64,000 nucleotides of DNA from Vibrio ostreicida (GTDB lineage Bacteria; Pseudomonadota; Gammaproteobacteria; Enterobacterales; Vibrionaceae): NCBI RefSeq assembly GCF_013074385.2, contig NZ_JABEYA020000007.1:62001-126000 (forward strand), in the 5' to 3' direction. Below the pieces are notes generated by a model. That model saw only the letters and a list, made by a program, of their open reading frames with translations. It searched no databases and was not told the DNA's origin. The translations under genes and the position numbers were made by a program. Shown here in pieces: positions 48,221 through 58,499 of this stretch (positions are counted from its first letter, which is position 1; each line of letters begins with the position of its first letter).

Positions 48221-49298
48221 TGCCTATCTCCTGATCAACGACGTCCACTTTGGTTCCCTGCCTCAGTTGAGAAACCCCAGCAGTCACGACCTTTTGGTCC
48301 TGCTCAAGGCCTTCCAGAATTTGTAAATCTCGCTTTGATACTTTACCTATGGTCACTTGCTGTTTTGATACGGTATTGTCCGCCCCAAAAACCCAAACAT
48401 ATTTATTACGCCTATCGAGAGGATCGCCATCAGCATTAAAAACGGCTTCAATAGGCACCAAGACACCAGCTCTCATGTTAAGGCCCGCATTCTCACCCTG
48501 TGAAGTCACTTCCACTGCCATACCGTCAAGAATTAATTCCTGTTGAGGCATGGGTAACGTAAGAGTAACGGTAAAGGTCCCTGTCTTGGGATCGGGCTCG
48601 GTAGTAAACTCTTTGATAGATGCGGAGTATTGGTTTCCACTGGGCACTTTTACCAAAGCTTGAACTTGAGAAAACGTTTCTGGGTCAGGTTGATTGACAT
48701 ACAACCGGTCAGGGAGCTGAATAAGAACTTCAACCTCATCTAAACTATGAATATTGACCATTTGTTGGCCAACCTGAATATTTTCAAATTGTTCAACATT
48801 CACTCGTGAGATAATACCGTCAACCGGTGCCAGTAACTGAGTAAAAGACAGCCTCAATTTAGCCAACCGTAATTCTTCATAAGCAATTTGGCGGTTGGCT
48901 TCAATCTCGTCAAATTGCGACTTGGCAAGCAACCCCTTGTTTACGAGCGGCCTAGAGCGCCTGTACTGACTGTCAACAACACTAAATTTGGCCGTCGCAT
49001 TATCCACATCCAGTTGGTAATCCGTTGGGTCTATTTCGGCAAGCACATCTCCCTTTTTGACCTGATCACCTTCTTTAACATTCAATTGATTGAGCTCCCC
49101 TGCAACTCTAAAGCTCAAATGAGATCGTTGTGCGGCATTGGCTACCGCAGGCAGGTAGAGGTTTTCATCCCCAATGCTAGGGCCAATTTGCTTGATTTTG
49201 ACTTTGGGTAGGCCAAAGTCAACATACTGCGGCTCACCACCACAGCCCGCGAGAATTGCTGCGGCGGTGACAATGCCTAATCGTATCCACTGCGTCAT
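48213..49298 (-). CDS. RND efflux periplasmic adaptor (second of two)
   Basis: 361 residues. Lipobox LAGCG (Cys19). Membrane-fusion-protein layout: lipoyl halves (SFRVAGELNQLNVKEGDQVKKGDVLAEIDPTDY), alpha-hairpin, QLLAPVDGIISRVN, then a beta barrel. Links the RND pump to an outer-membrane TolC-type channel. Overlaps the pump gene by 8 nt; its start is 1 nt after the stop of the first adaptor. Confidence 0.9.
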   Translation of the reverse strand: MTQWIRLGIVTAAAILAGCGGEPQYVDFGLPKVKIKQIGPSIGDENLYLPAVANAAQRSHLSFRVAGELNQLNVKEGDQVKKGDVLAEIDPTDYQLDVDNATAKFSVVDSQYRRSRPLVNKGLLAKSQFDEIEANRQIAYEELRLAKLRLSFTQLLAPVDGIISRVNVEQFENIQVGQQMVNIHSLDEVEVLIQLPDRLYVNQPDPETFSQVQALVKVPSGNQYSASIKEFTTEPDPKTGTFTVTLTLPMPQQELILDGMAVEVTSQGENAGLNMRAGVLVPIEAVFNADGDPLDRRNKYVWVFGADNTVSKQQVTIGKVSKRDLQILEGLEQDQKVVTAGVSQLRQGTKVDVVDQEIGNE

Positions 49299-49299
49299 A

Positions 49300-50331
49300 T
49301 TACAATCCTCTCTCTTTGATCCATTCTCTGACTTTTATACCTGACTCAATACCGTTGACACCCGATATAATGATCCTATCGCCATCATTGATACCGCTTT
49401 CTACCTGCCGCTTTTGATTGAGTTCAATCGCTGCTTTTTCAACGATACCGTCAGGCCTAACACGCCAAACACAGAATTTTCCGTCTTCCTCGAAAATCGC
49501 AGAAGCGGGGATTTGTGTCGCGCCACTAGAGTCAACCTTGACATCGACTTGCCCTACCATACCGGGCAAAATACCAACATCACTTGGCCGCTCCATCACC
49601 ATAGTGACCTTGTAGGAGCCCGTTTTTGGATCCGCTTCTGTATCTATTTCCTGAAAGGAGAGCTCATACCGCTGTGCCGGGAAGGCATCAAATTTCATGG
49701 TCGCGGTGAGGTTAATGCCGCTAGCGAAACGATTCAGTAAATGGTCAGGAAGTTGGAACACAATTTTCAATAACTGATTGGTTTGAATATTCATCACACC
49801 TTGCTTGGCTGCAATGAACTCGAAATTCTCTGCCGGAATAATAGAGATGGTGCCATTGTAAGGGGCGACAAGTCGGGTATAGCGCAATTGCGCGCTGGCT
49901 TGCTCCAATGTTGCTTTGGCGGAATTGTGATTCGCCTTCGCTTGGTCATAATCTTGCTCGGAGACGACTTTGTCATCGCGCAGCTTTTTATAACGTTGAA
50001 ATTGCACATCTGCCAAACGAAACTGAGCTTGAGCCTGCTTCTCCAACAAAGAGTATTCGTCAGGATTCAGTGACGCCAGCACATCGCCTTTACTCACCGC
50101 TTGTCCTGCAAGGACATCAATAGATTGAAGCTGGCCAGGAACACGAAACGCCAGCACCGCTTTATCTCCCGCTTCAGATGTCGCTGGAAATTGCCTTTCA
50201 AATTGGGTATTACCCACTGTCACGGTAAACAGTTTTGCTGGTCTGGAGTCGGGTTCGGGGACAGGAGGAAGCGCCTCACCACAACCATTGAGGCCAATGG
50301 CGATGGTGAGAAGTGCGAAAGTTTTGTGCAT
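49300..50331 (-). CDS. RND efflux periplasmic adaptor (first of two)
   Basis: 343 residues from ATG 50331 (MHKTFALLT). Lipobox LNGCG. Same membrane-fusion fold as the next gene (AFRVPGQLQSIDVLAGQAVSKGDVLASLNPDEYSLL; YTRLVAPYNGTI) but clearly diverged from it, so the pair probably forms a heteromeric adaptor ring. Promoter-proximal gene of the pump operon. Confidence 0.9.
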   Translation of the reverse strand: MHKTFALLTIAIGLNGCGEALPPVPEPDSRPAKLFTVTVGNTQFERQFPATSEAGDKAVLAFRVPGQLQSIDVLAGQAVSKGDVLASLNPDEYSLLEKQAQAQFRLADVQFQRYKKLRDDKVVSEQDYDQAKANHNSAKATLEQASAQLRYTRLVAPYNGTISIIPAENFEFIAAKQGVMNIQTNQLLKIVFQLPDHLLNRFASGINLTATMKFDAFPAQRYELSFQEIDTEADPKTGSYKVTMVMERPSDVGILPGMVGQVDVKVDSSGATQIPASAIFEEDGKFCVWRVRPDGIVEKAAIELNQKRQVESGINDGDRIIISGVNGIESGIKVREWIKERGL

Positions 50332-50478
50332 GTCAATCATCCGTTTGTCACTGGTAGCTACAAAGATAGATGAATGATGGCGTCACTGCCAGAAGGATAC
50401 CAGTGAATTGTTATGAAAATTAATCATTTGCTAACATTAATCCCCTACAAGCACTGAAGGATAATGGTCACCACTAAG

Positions 50479-50868
50479 TTATAAATTTTTGAACGCTTTA
50501 TCGACTTTAAACGTTTCAGAAGTGACATAAGCTTCCAGTCCACGAACCTTATATTCAAGCGTATCGAAGTCTTTTTCTATCGTATCCAACAAGGCTTCAG
50601 GCGTCTGTCCTTGTTGCCAAGGCTTACTTTTGAGCTTATGTTCTTGCTCTGACTTGATCGATTCCACGTAATTAGCGGGTTGTTTTTCCAACATCAACGT
50701 CATTGCAATATAAGCAAGTAAAACAAGGAAGCTCCCCCCCAGTAAAGCAGCGGAGATGACTAGAATTCTAATCAACCAAACCTCGGTTCCAAAATAATTG
50801 GCGATACCAGCACACACACCCGTGATTTTTCCATTTACGGGATCTCGATACAATTCACGCCTATTCAT
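50479..50868 (-). CDS. pspC: Phage shock protein C
   Basis: 129 residues from ATG 50868, inside the end of pspB (8-nt overlap). PspC domain: RELYRDPVNGKITGVCAGIANYFG (residues ~3-26), one membrane helix (ISAALLGGSFLVLLAYIAMTLML), and a C-terminal helix. Inner-membrane sensor of secretin stress with PspB. Confidence 0.93.
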   Translation of the reverse strand: MNRRELYRDPVNGKITGVCAGIANYFGTEVWLIRILVISAALLGGSFLVLLAYIAMTLMLEKQPANYVESIKSEQEHKLKSKPWQQGQTPEALLDTIEKDFDTLEYKVRGLEAYVTSETFKVDKAFKNL

Positions 50869-51094
50869 AGCGACGTCTCCAGTTGGGCGTTTCTTCATCT
50901 AAGATCCGTTCTAGGGTGTCCACTCGCTTTTTCATGTGCTCTGCTTTTTCTGACAGGTCTTTCAACCGTTGAAAGTCATCCTCGGTCAATCCTCCGGCGG
51001 TTTTCTTTTTACTTCGGTAATGAAGCAGCAACCACAAGGGGGCAACAAAGATCAAAAAGACAATCAAAGGCCCTGCAATAAAAAACGACGACAT
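50861..51094 (-). CDS. pspB: Phage shock protein B
   Basis: 77 residues: an N-terminal membrane helix (FIAGPLIVFLIFVAPLWLLLHY) then a cytoplasmic leucine-zipper-like helix (LKDLSEKAEHMKKRVDTLERILDEE). Ends PNWRRRYE. Partner of PspC in the inner membrane. Confidence 0.93.
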   Translation of the reverse strand: MSSFFIAGPLIVFLIFVAPLWLLLHYRSKKKTAGGLTEDDFQRLKDLSEKAEHMKKRVDTLERILDEETPNWRRRYE

Positions 51095-51233
51095 AAGCGA
51101 CTCCTAAAGGCAATACAGTTTAAGCCTCAACTCTGCCTTAAACTGTTATAAATTCAAATAATTAAAGTAATGCATTCAAAAAATAATTAAAGAAGGTTTT
51201 GGTGAATCTACTCACGCGCCCATTCTTTCTCCG

Positions 51234-51902
51234 TTATTTTTTTTCTTTCATTTTGTTTTTGAGATTTTCGAGTTCTTTTTCAATGTCGTCCTGAGCTCTG
51301 AGCTCCGCAAACTCTTGATCGAGCGATTTACTGTTGCCGCTCTGAGAATAAACCTCCGCTTCCGCTTCAAGTTCATCAATTTTTCGGGAATATTGATCAA
51401 ACTTTGCCATGGCTTCCGATGCTCTTGCCGTATGAAGGTGTTTCTGAACATCTCGACGACTAGAAGCGGTTTGCGAACGAATGGCTAAGGCTTGTTGCTT
51501 TGCACGGGTTTCGGCAATTTTACTCTCCAACTTGCCTATCTCTCCCGTCAGCTTTTCAATGGTCTCATCCACCAACGTTTGCTCCGTTCGAAGGCTCTTC
51601 AACACATCCTGTAACTTCTGTTTTTCAATCAAAGCCGCGCGAGCAAGCTCTTCACGCTGCTTAGTCAAAGCGAGTGTTGCTTTTTCCTGCCACTGGTTAC
51701 TTTGCTCTGCGAGTGTCTCAATTTTTCGTAGTAATTCTTTCTTATCAGCAATCGCTTTGGCGGAATTGGTTCGAACTTCAACCAATGTATCTTCCATCTC
51801 TTGAATAATGAGGCGGATCATTTTTTCGGGGTCTTCCGCTTTATCGAGTAGTGCGCTTATATTGGAATTTACAATATCGGCGAAACGAGAAAAAATACCC
51901 AT
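51234..51902 (-). CDS. pspA: Phage shock protein A
   Basis: 222 residues, almost all coiled coil, with the PspA/IM30 start [37 protein letters not shown]. Peripheral membrane protein that binds PspF under normal conditions and stabilises the membrane under stress. Transcribed from the sigma54 promoter at 51984. Confidence 0.96.
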   Translation of the reverse strand: MGIFSRFADIVNSNISALLDKAEDPEKMIRLIIQEMEDTLVEVRTNSAKAIADKKELLRKIETLAEQSNQWQEKATLALTKQREELARAALIEKQKLQDVLKSLRTEQTLVDETIEKLTGEIGKLESKIAETRAKQQALAIRSQTASSRRDVQKHLHTARASEAMAKFDQYSRKIDELEAEAEVYSQSGNSKSLDQEFAELRAQDDIEKELENLKNKMKEKK

Positions 51903-51983
51903 AATTTGGCTCCTTCAACTGTGCTCAAACGTCATTGATGACTTGGTTAAATCAAATATTTTAGTGTCCATGATGGACATATT

Positions 51984-51999
51984 ATCAAGATGCATGCCA
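51984..51999 (-). promoter_or_regulatory. pspA: Predicted sigma54 promoter of pspA
   Basis: On the minus strand TGGCAT-N5-TTGAT matches the -24/-12 consensus (TGGCAC-N5-TTGCA), with the same relaxed -12 as the E. coli pspA promoter. It lies ~80 bp upstream of pspA. A 15-bp palindrome (TGTCCAT-g-ATGGACA, 51965-51979) sits at the predicted start point. Confidence 0.65.
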
Positions 52000-52110
52000 G
52001 ATTTTATTATCATAAAAAACAATGATTTAAATAAAAAAAATCTACAGCCGTTGCATTGAGTAACGTTTTTTACTAACAATAGGTAAATTTGACCACATGG
52101 AACGACGGGA

Positions 52111-53112
52111 ATGCAACAAAACCTTATCGGCGAGTCCCCTGCTTTTCTTACAGTACTGGATAAAGTCTCAAAACTGGCGGTCATCAACCGCCCCGTTCTT
52201 ATTATTGGTGAACGTGGCACAGGCAAAGAACTGATTGCCCAACGAATACACTATCTGTCGAAACGATGGGACCAGCCGCTTATCTCACTCAATTGTTCAA
52301 CTCTGAGTGAAGGTCTGATTGATTCAGAGCTGTTTGGACATGAGCAGGGAGCGTTCACTGGGTCGAAAGGAAGGCACAAAGGCCGATTTGAGCGTGCCGA
52401 AGGTGGCACATTATTTCTCGATGAACTGGCCACAGCCCCACTCCTGGTTCAGGAGAAACTGCTAAGAGTTATCGAATATGGGCAGTACGAACGAGTGGGC
52501 GGTCATCAACTTCTCAATGCCGATGTACGATTAGTCTGCGCCACCAACGCCAACCTTGTCGACATGGCAAAATATGGTCAATTCAGGCCAGACTTACTGG
52601 ATCGACTCGCTTTTGATGTGCTCCACCTTCCCCCACTTCGAGAGCGACAAGAAGACATTCTTCAACTCGCCGAATATTACGCAATAAAAATGTGTCGCGA
52701 ACTCAACTACGACTATTTTGTTGGTTTCTCACCGAGCGCAGAGCAAGCAATGCAACATCATCAGTGGCCGGGTAATGTCAGGGAGCTCAAAAACGTGGTT
52801 GAACGAGCGGTATACCAGCATGGTCAAGGCCAGCAACCGATTGAGCACCTGATTTTCGACCCTTTTTCCAATCAATGGTCAGCCCCAAGTGAAACAACCC
52901 AAGAGAATATTACGTCTCTTTCTGCCCCTCTTAGCCAGATTGAATTTCCCATCGATTATAAAGCTTGGCAGGAAAACCAAGACATTGCCTTACTCAACGT
53001 TGTGCTTGAGAAAAGCAAATTTAACCAACGCAAAGCAGCCGAGATGCTTGGATTGAGCTATCATCAGCTTAGGGGAATGATCAGAAAATACGACCTGTCT
53101 AAGGTTTGTTGA
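52111..53112 (+). CDS. pspF: Psp operon transcriptional activator PspF
   Basis: 333 residues. AAA+ sigma54-activator domain with no receiver: Walker A GERGTGKE near 37, GAFTGS sigma54-contact loop near 86, Walker B GGTLFLDE near 106, R-finger RPDLLDRLAFDVLHLPPLRER; a C-terminal Fis-type helix-turn-helix (NQRKAAEMLGLSYHQLRGMI). Divergent from pspA, which it activates; held inactive by PspA. Confidence 0.95.
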   Translation: MQQNLIGESPAFLTVLDKVSKLAVINRPVLIIGERGTGKELIAQRIHYLSKRWDQPLISLNCSTLSEGLIDSELFGHEQGAFTGSKGRHKGRFERAEGGTLFLDELATAPLLVQEKLLRVIEYGQYERVGGHQLLNADVRLVCATNANLVDMAKYGQFRPDLLDRLAFDVLHLPPLRERQEDILQLAEYYAIKMCRELNYDYFVGFSPSAEQAMQHHQWPGNVRELKNVVERAVYQHGQGQQPIEHLIFDPFSNQWSAPSETTQENITSLSAPLSQIEFPIDYKAWQENQDIALLNVVLEKSKFNQRKAAEMLGLSYHQLRGMIRKYDLSKVC

Positions 53113-53236
53113 CGACGCCGACCCTAAGCCGCTAATAGATGTCATAAAAAGCGTAAAGTAATCATGGTAAACCACTGAGATATTGAGGCATAATCTACCA
53201 CTCTGTTATGCGTTGTCTCTGGCAATTGTTCGTTCT

Positions 53237-54856
53237 ATGAAAGCATTCTTCAAACTGACATTAAGTATCTTTGGCATCACCTTGCTTGCAGGCTGTGGTG
53301 AAAAGCTAGATCACAATAAAATTCGCCAGAATGGCTTTGTCTATTGTGGGCAGGCCGGTCCCATCAGTTTTAACCCTCAACTGGTCGAGAGCGGCATTTC
53401 TTCAGAGACACTCAGCCCTCAAATCTTCGATACGCTTCTGACTCTCGATTCAGAAAACTTTAAACCGACACCAAACCTTGCAAAAAGTTGGTCAGTTAAT
53501 GATGAAGGCACAGAGTATACATTTAACCTGCGTGATGATGTCGAGTTTCAGACCACCCATTGGTTTACCCCGTCTCGACCAATGAATGCACGTGATGTCG
53601 TTTTCAGCTTTCGGCGCATTATTGACCCCTCCAATGCTTTCCATTATGTCGGTAGTGGTCTTTATCCTTGGTTCAGTGGGATCGACATTCAAAATTTGCT
53701 TATCGATGTCCAAGAGATGTCTGAATATCAAGTTCGGTTTAGGTTGAGCCGTCCGGACAACACGTTTTTGCCCAACATTGCCACCAGTCATGCCGTTATC
53801 CACTCTGCCGAATACGCAGCGTCTCTTTCAGAAACGGACCAAAAAGAAAGGCTAGATACTCACCCAGTCGGCAGTGGCCCTTTCTATCTAGCTGATTATC
53901 AGGTCAATGATTTAATCCGGCTAAAACGTCATGACCGTTACTGGAAGACCCACCCCAAAATGAAGCAAGTGGTGTTTGATATATCACATCGCGGTACAGG
54001 CACCTTGGCCAAACTACTGCGCAATGAATGTGATGTGTTAAATTCTCCGCTTTCAAGTCAGATTCCGATCATACGAGAGCACAGTGATATCACGCTAATG
54101 GCTAAGCCGGCGATGAATATTTCGTTTATCGCGGTCAATACGACGCATCCGGCACTCAAGGACGCACGTGTCCGCAAAGCGCTCAATTACGCCATCAATC
54201 GGCAAAATATTCTCGATTCGGTCTACTATGGAACAGGCACACTCGCCTACTCTGTTTTGCCGCCTAGCTCGTGGGCCTACCTCAAAGACAGTGTCCAAAT
54301 TCGATACGATAGAAATTACGCGATAGCCCTTATGAAAGAAGCAGGATTCGCAAACGGCCTAAAGCTAACGATGTCAGTATCGCTTGAGCCACGAGCCTAT
54401 AACCCCAGCCCACGTAAAACCGCCGAACTCATCCAGGCGAATTTGGCAGACATCGGAATTACCTTAACCTTACTGACCGATGATAGGTATGACCGGACCA
54501 ACGTCGCCAACAATGCCAATATAGATATGTATCTGACAGGCTGGGTGGCCAATACCGGAGATCCGGATAACTTCCTAAGGCCCCTACTCTCCTGTGATTC
54601 GAAACGCGTGGGCCTCAATGTTTCAGGTTGGTGTAACTCAGATTTTGATTTCCTTCTTGATTTAGCGTTGGAGGTGGATAAACCGCGTTACCGACTTAAC
54701 TTATATAAACAGGCCCAAAATATCTTAAACGAAGAGTTTCCCGTTATCCCTCTCAGCCATGGAATGCAATTCCAAGCTTATGACAATTCATTGCAGGGGT
54801 TTAAGGTCAACCCATTTAATGTGCAACCTTTTGATACTGTAGAGAGAGTGGAATAA
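53237..54856 (+). CDS. sapA: SapA-like peptide ABC transporter substrate-binding lipoprotein
   Basis: 539 residues from ATG 53237 (MKAFFKLTLSIFG); an upstream ATG at 53183 adds an unlikely 18 residues. A lipobox LLAGCG makes it a lipoprotein. SBP family 5 body: YCGQAGPISFNPQL, GLYPWFSGID, HPVGSGPFYLADYQ, INRQNILDSVYYGTGTLAYSVLPPSSW. Peptide receptor of the SapABCDF importer, linked to resistance to antimicrobial peptides. pspF-sap order as in enterobacteria. Confidence 0.92.
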   Translation: MKAFFKLTLSIFGITLLAGCGEKLDHNKIRQNGFVYCGQAGPISFNPQLVESGISSETLSPQIFDTLLTLDSENFKPTPNLAKSWSVNDEGTEYTFNLRDDVEFQTTHWFTPSRPMNARDVVFSFRRIIDPSNAFHYVGSGLYPWFSGIDIQNLLIDVQEMSEYQVRFRLSRPDNTFLPNIATSHAVIHSAEYAASLSETDQKERLDTHPVGSGPFYLADYQVNDLIRLKRHDRYWKTHPKMKQVVFDISHRGTGTLAKLLRNECDVLNSPLSSQIPIIREHSDITLMAKPAMNISFIAVNTTHPALKDARVRKALNYAINRQNILDSVYYGTGTLAYSVLPPSSWAYLKDSVQIRYDRNYAIALMKEAGFANGLKLTMSVSLEPRAYNPSPRKTAELIQANLADIGITLTLLTDDRYDRTNVANNANIDMYLTGWVANTGDPDNFLRPLLSCDSKRVGLNVSGWCNSDFDFLLDLALEVDKPRYRLNLYKQAQNILNEEFPVIPLSHGMQFQAYDNSLQGFKVNPFNVQPFDTVERVE

Positions 54857-55818
54857 TGTTTCTTTACACACTGAAAAGGATCAATCTGTTTATCATCACT
54901 CTGCTGATGTTAACACTGGTCGGCTTTTGTCTCCTTAGGTTAGATCCCAGTTATCCTTGGGCTTCGCAAAACTTTTGGGTCGGTTGGAGTACCTACATCG
55001 TTGAGTTGACGCATTTAAATTTCGGCCTCAACAAGAGCGGTGTCCCCATTTCATCTGAACTGGCACTGGTATTCCCTGCGACGCTTGAACTTTGCCTTAT
55101 CGCCTTCCTTATCTCTTTAATGGTGGGGATTCCAATCGGAACGCTGGCGGGAATGAAACAAGGTAAGTGGATTGATACCGCCATCTCCTTTACATCGATG
55201 TCGGGGTATTCCGCCCCCATATTCTGGGTGGCCTTACTGATGATTATGGCGTTTTCGCTTCACTTTGAGATGTTTCCTGTCGCAGGGCGCTATGATCTAC
55301 TTTACGACATCGAACACATGACTGGCTTTGCCATCATTGACGCCTTTCTTGCTCAAGGCCAATACCGAGCCCACGCTCTGCAAAGTGTCCTAGAACACCT
55401 GATACTTCCTTGTTTAGTGCTGGCTTTAGCCCCAACAACCCAAGTGATCGGTTTGATGCGTTCTTCCGTCGCTGAAGTCATGAGTCAGAACTATGTCCGA
55501 GCGTCGAGAATCAAAGGCCTTGCTACACATGAAATTGTAACCCAGCATGTGCTGAGAAACGCCATTCCCCCGATCATCCCAAAAATTGGTGTACAGCTTT
55601 CCAGTATGCTTACTTTAGCCATCATCACAGAATCAATATTTAATTGGCCAGGGATAGGACGATGGTTGTTAGATGCGTTGTCCAACCAAGATTACGCCTC
55701 TATTCAAGCAGGGGTGATTGTTGTGGCGACATTAGTGTTAACCGCCAATATTCTTTCCGATTTGCTCGGTGCAATGGTCAATCCTTTAGTAAGGAAAGAG
55801 TGGTATGCTAAGCGATAA
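54856..55818 (+). CDS. sapB: Peptide ABC transporter permease SapB
   Basis: 320 residues with six membrane helices; permease coupling loop ASRIKGLATHEIVTQHVLRNAIPPIIP near 218. Its ATG overlaps the sapA stop region and its end overlaps sapC by 14 nt. Confidence 0.93.
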   Translation: MFLYTLKRINLFIITLLMLTLVGFCLLRLDPSYPWASQNFWVGWSTYIVELTHLNFGLNKSGVPISSELALVFPATLELCLIAFLISLMVGIPIGTLAGMKQGKWIDTAISFTSMSGYSAPIFWVALLMIMAFSLHFEMFPVAGRYDLLYDIEHMTGFAIIDAFLAQGQYRAHALQSVLEHLILPCLVLALAPTTQVIGLMRSSVAEVMSQNYVRASRIKGLATHEIVTQHVLRNAIPPIIPKIGVQLSSMLTLAIITESIFNWPGIGRWLLDALSNQDYASIQAGVIVVATLVLTANILSDLLGAMVNPLVRKEWYAKR

Positions 55819-56692
55819 TATCTATCAAGAAGAAAAGATTCCAACCCAGTTTGAACGATTCTGGCGCAGTTACCGAGAAAATAGCTTGGCGATGTTCGGA
55901 CTCTGGTGCCTACTGTTTATTATTTTTATCACTTTGACCTCACCTTGGTTAGTCCCTCATGATCCTCAAGCACAGACGGGTGAGTTGTTAGTCCCTCCTT
56001 CTTGGGATCCACAAGGTACAATCGACTATTTTCTAGGAACCGATGATTTGGGCCGTGATATTTTATCGCGATTAATTGTTGGTTCCCAATTAACCTTTGG
56101 CGCCGCCGCCATTATTACGGTTATCGCAACAGCCTGCGGTTGCCTCATAGGTATTGTTGCCGGAATGACAAGAGGTTTTATATCAAGCCTTTTGAATCAC
56201 CTTCTCGATACCGTCATGTCAATACCTTCATTATTGTTGGCCATTATCTTCGTGGCCTTTCTTGGCTTTGGTGAATTCAATATCTTGCTTGCTATCTGCC
56301 TTGCCCTTATCCCTAGGCTTGTCCGGTCTGTTTATATTGCTGTTCACACTGAAGTAGAGAAAGATTACATCATGGCCGCGCGCCTTGATGGCGCCAATGA
56401 CTTTTATTTGTTGTGGAATTCGATTTTGCCCAATATTCTGGTCGTGATTGCGTCTGAAGTTACGTTGGCTTTATCTATCGCCATTCTTGATATTACAGCA
56501 TTAGGGTTTCTTGGCCTCGGCGCTCAAGCTCCCAGTACTGAGTGGGGAGCCATTATCGGCGATTCTGTTGAGCTTATCTATCTGGCGCCTTGGACTGTCA
56601 CACTGCCAGGTCTTGCCATTATGTTTGTCGTCATCACAATTAATTTGGTTGGCGAAGGCGTTCGTCAAGCGCTCAATGCGGGGATCGAATAA
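55805..56692 (+). CDS. sapC: Peptide ABC transporter permease SapC
   Basis: 295 residues, six membrane helices with the N-terminal oppC-type extension ([21 protein letters not shown]), [18 protein letters not shown] and the coupling loop [20 protein letters not shown]. Pairs with SapB. Confidence 0.93.
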   Translation: MLSDNIYQEEKIPTQFERFWRSYRENSLAMFGLWCLLFIIFITLTSPWLVPHDPQAQTGELLVPPSWDPQGTIDYFLGTDDLGRDILSRLIVGSQLTFGAAAIITVIATACGCLIGIVAGMTRGFISSLLNHLLDTVMSIPSLLLAIIFVAFLGFGEFNILLAICLALIPRLVRSVYIAVHTEVEKDYIMAARLDGANDFYLLWNSILPNILVVIASEVTLALSIAILDITALGFLGLGAQAPSTEWGAIIGDSVELIYLAPWTVTLPGLAIMFVVITINLVGEGVRQALNAGIE

Positions 56693-57690
56693 TGCCGTTA
56701 CTAGATATTCGTCATTTGACGATCGAAATTGAGACGCCTCAAGGGTTGATGAAAGCGGTCGACCGCATGAGCCTCACGATGAATGAGGGTGAAATCCGTG
56801 GTTTAGTCGGAGAATCTGGCTCAGGGAAAAGCCTAGTTGCCAAAGCCATTGTCGGAGTATGTAAAGACAATTGGAAAGTGACTGCGGATAGAATGCGCTT
56901 AGGTTCGATCGATTTACTGCAGCTGACCCCAAAAGAACGCAGAAAAGTCATTGCACGGGATATTGCGATGATTTTTCAAGAGCCCTCTACCTGCCTCGAT
57001 CCTTCCGAGCAAGTGGGTAAACAGCTCATCGAGTCAGTTCCTTCCCGTTCTTTTCAAGGGAAATGGTGGCAACGCTACAAATGGCCACGAAAACAGGCGA
57101 TCGCTTTACTGCACAAAGTCGGTATTAAAAACCACGAACGGATCATGTCTAGCTACCCTTATGAGCTTACCGATGGAGAATGCCAAAAAATCATGATCGC
57201 CATGGCCATCGCGGCCAAGCCTAAGTTACTTATTGCCGACGAACCAACCAACGATCTTGATCCCATTACTCAGTCACAAATTTTGCGTCTACTCAGCCGT
57301 ATGAATCAGATCAATAACACCTCAATCCTGCTGATTGGGCACGATCTGACAACGATTACTCAATGGGCCAATAGAATTACCGTTATGTACTGTGGGCAGT
57401 CTGTCGAGTCCGCCGACACACACAAAATCTTGGACACACCAAAACACCCTTATACTGTCGCATTACTTCAAGCGATGCCAGATTTCAGCAGGCAAATTCC
57501 GCACAAAGAAAAACTTCAGTCCTTACCCGGTAGTATCCCACCTTTGCAACATTTACCCATCGGGTGTCGCTTGGGCCCACGTTGTCCTCATGCCCGCCGC
57601 CAATGCGTCGAAATGCCCTTGACCAAACAGGTAAAGAATCATAAGTTCGCCTGCCATTTCCCAATGAATATGGAGAAGAAAAACGCATGA
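56692..57690 (+). CDS. sapD: Peptide ABC transporter ATPase SapD
   Basis: 332 residues. Walker A GESGSGKS near 41; the signature is the SapD-type variant LTDGECQK instead of LSGGQ; Walker [14 protein letters not shown]-loop IGHD. Ends with an oligopeptide-type C-terminal domain containing the [14 protein letters not shown] cysteine cluster. Start overlaps the sapC stop by one base. Confidence 0.94.
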   Translation: MPLLDIRHLTIEIETPQGLMKAVDRMSLTMNEGEIRGLVGESGSGKSLVAKAIVGVCKDNWKVTADRMRLGSIDLLQLTPKERRKVIARDIAMIFQEPSTCLDPSEQVGKQLIESVPSRSFQGKWWQRYKWPRKQAIALLHKVGIKNHERIMSSYPYELTDGECQKIMIAMAIAAKPKLLIADEPTNDLDPITQSQILRLLSRMNQINNTSILLIGHDLTTITQWANRITVMYCGQSVESADTHKILDTPKHPYTVALLQAMPDFSRQIPHKEKLQSLPGSIPPLQHLPIGCRLGPRCPHARRQCVEMPLTKQVKNHKFACHFPMNMEKKNA

Positions 57691-58472
57691 GTTCTCTACT
57701 GGAAGTCAGTCAACTGAGCAAAACCTTCGTCACGCGTTCCGGCCTATTCAAAAAGCAAGTACAACACGCTGTTAAGCCGATAGATTTTCAGCTCGAAGCT
57801 GGAAAAACGCTTGGATTGATTGGACAAAATGGGTCGGGTAAATCGACGTTAGCACGCATGCTAGCTGGCATGATCGAACCGACGTCTGGTGAAATTCGTG
57901 TTAATGGGGAACGACTGGAGCATAAGGATTATTCGACTCGCTGTAAGCTGATAAGGATGATCTTTCAAGATCCCAATACATCTCTCAACCCTCGCCTACA
58001 AATAGGCCGTATCCTAGAAGGTCCCTTAAAACGCAATACCAACATGACTTATGAAGCACGTATGAAACGAGTCAAAGACGTCCTTCTGAGGGTCGGGTTA
58101 TTGCCAGAACATGCCTATTTCTATCCTCAAATGTTAGCGGCGGGCCAAAAGCAACGTATTTGTCTTGCTCGTGCATTAATTTTACAACCTTCGATTATTG
58201 TTGCGGACGAAGCATTAAACGGACTCGACATGGCAATGCGTTCACAGATTATTAATCTATTCTTAGAATTACAGGAAGAAATGGGCGTCTCTTTTATATA
58301 TGTGTCTCAGCACCTCGGGGTGATGAAGCACATCACTGACACCGTGATGGTCATGCACGATGGTGAAGTCGTTGAAGCGGGAGACACACAGCAAATATTA
58401 ACGTGTCCAGACCACACCATCACCCAGCGAATGGTCGAAAGTCATTTTAACAAAGCAACCTGTTTCAAGTAA
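57687..58472 (+). CDS. sapF: Peptide ABC transporter ATPase SapF
   Basis: 261 residues. Walker [10 protein letters not shown] near 47, signature MLAAGQKQR (SapF-type variant of LSGGQ), Walker [13 protein letters not shown], switch VSQH. Overlaps sapD by 4 nt. Completes the Sap importer. Confidence 0.94.
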   Translation: MSSLLEVSQLSKTFVTRSGLFKKQVQHAVKPIDFQLEAGKTLGLIGQNGSGKSTLARMLAGMIEPTSGEIRVNGERLEHKDYSTRCKLIRMIFQDPNTSLNPRLQIGRILEGPLKRNTNMTYEARMKRVKDVLLRVGLLPEHAYFYPQMLAAGQKQRICLARALILQPSIIVADEALNGLDMAMRSQIINLFLELQEEMGVSFIYVSQHLGVMKHITDTVMVMHDGEVVEAGDTQQILTCPDHTITQRMVESHFNKATCFK

Positions 58473-58499
58473 CCCAGACGATAACAGCAGGAAACTTTC

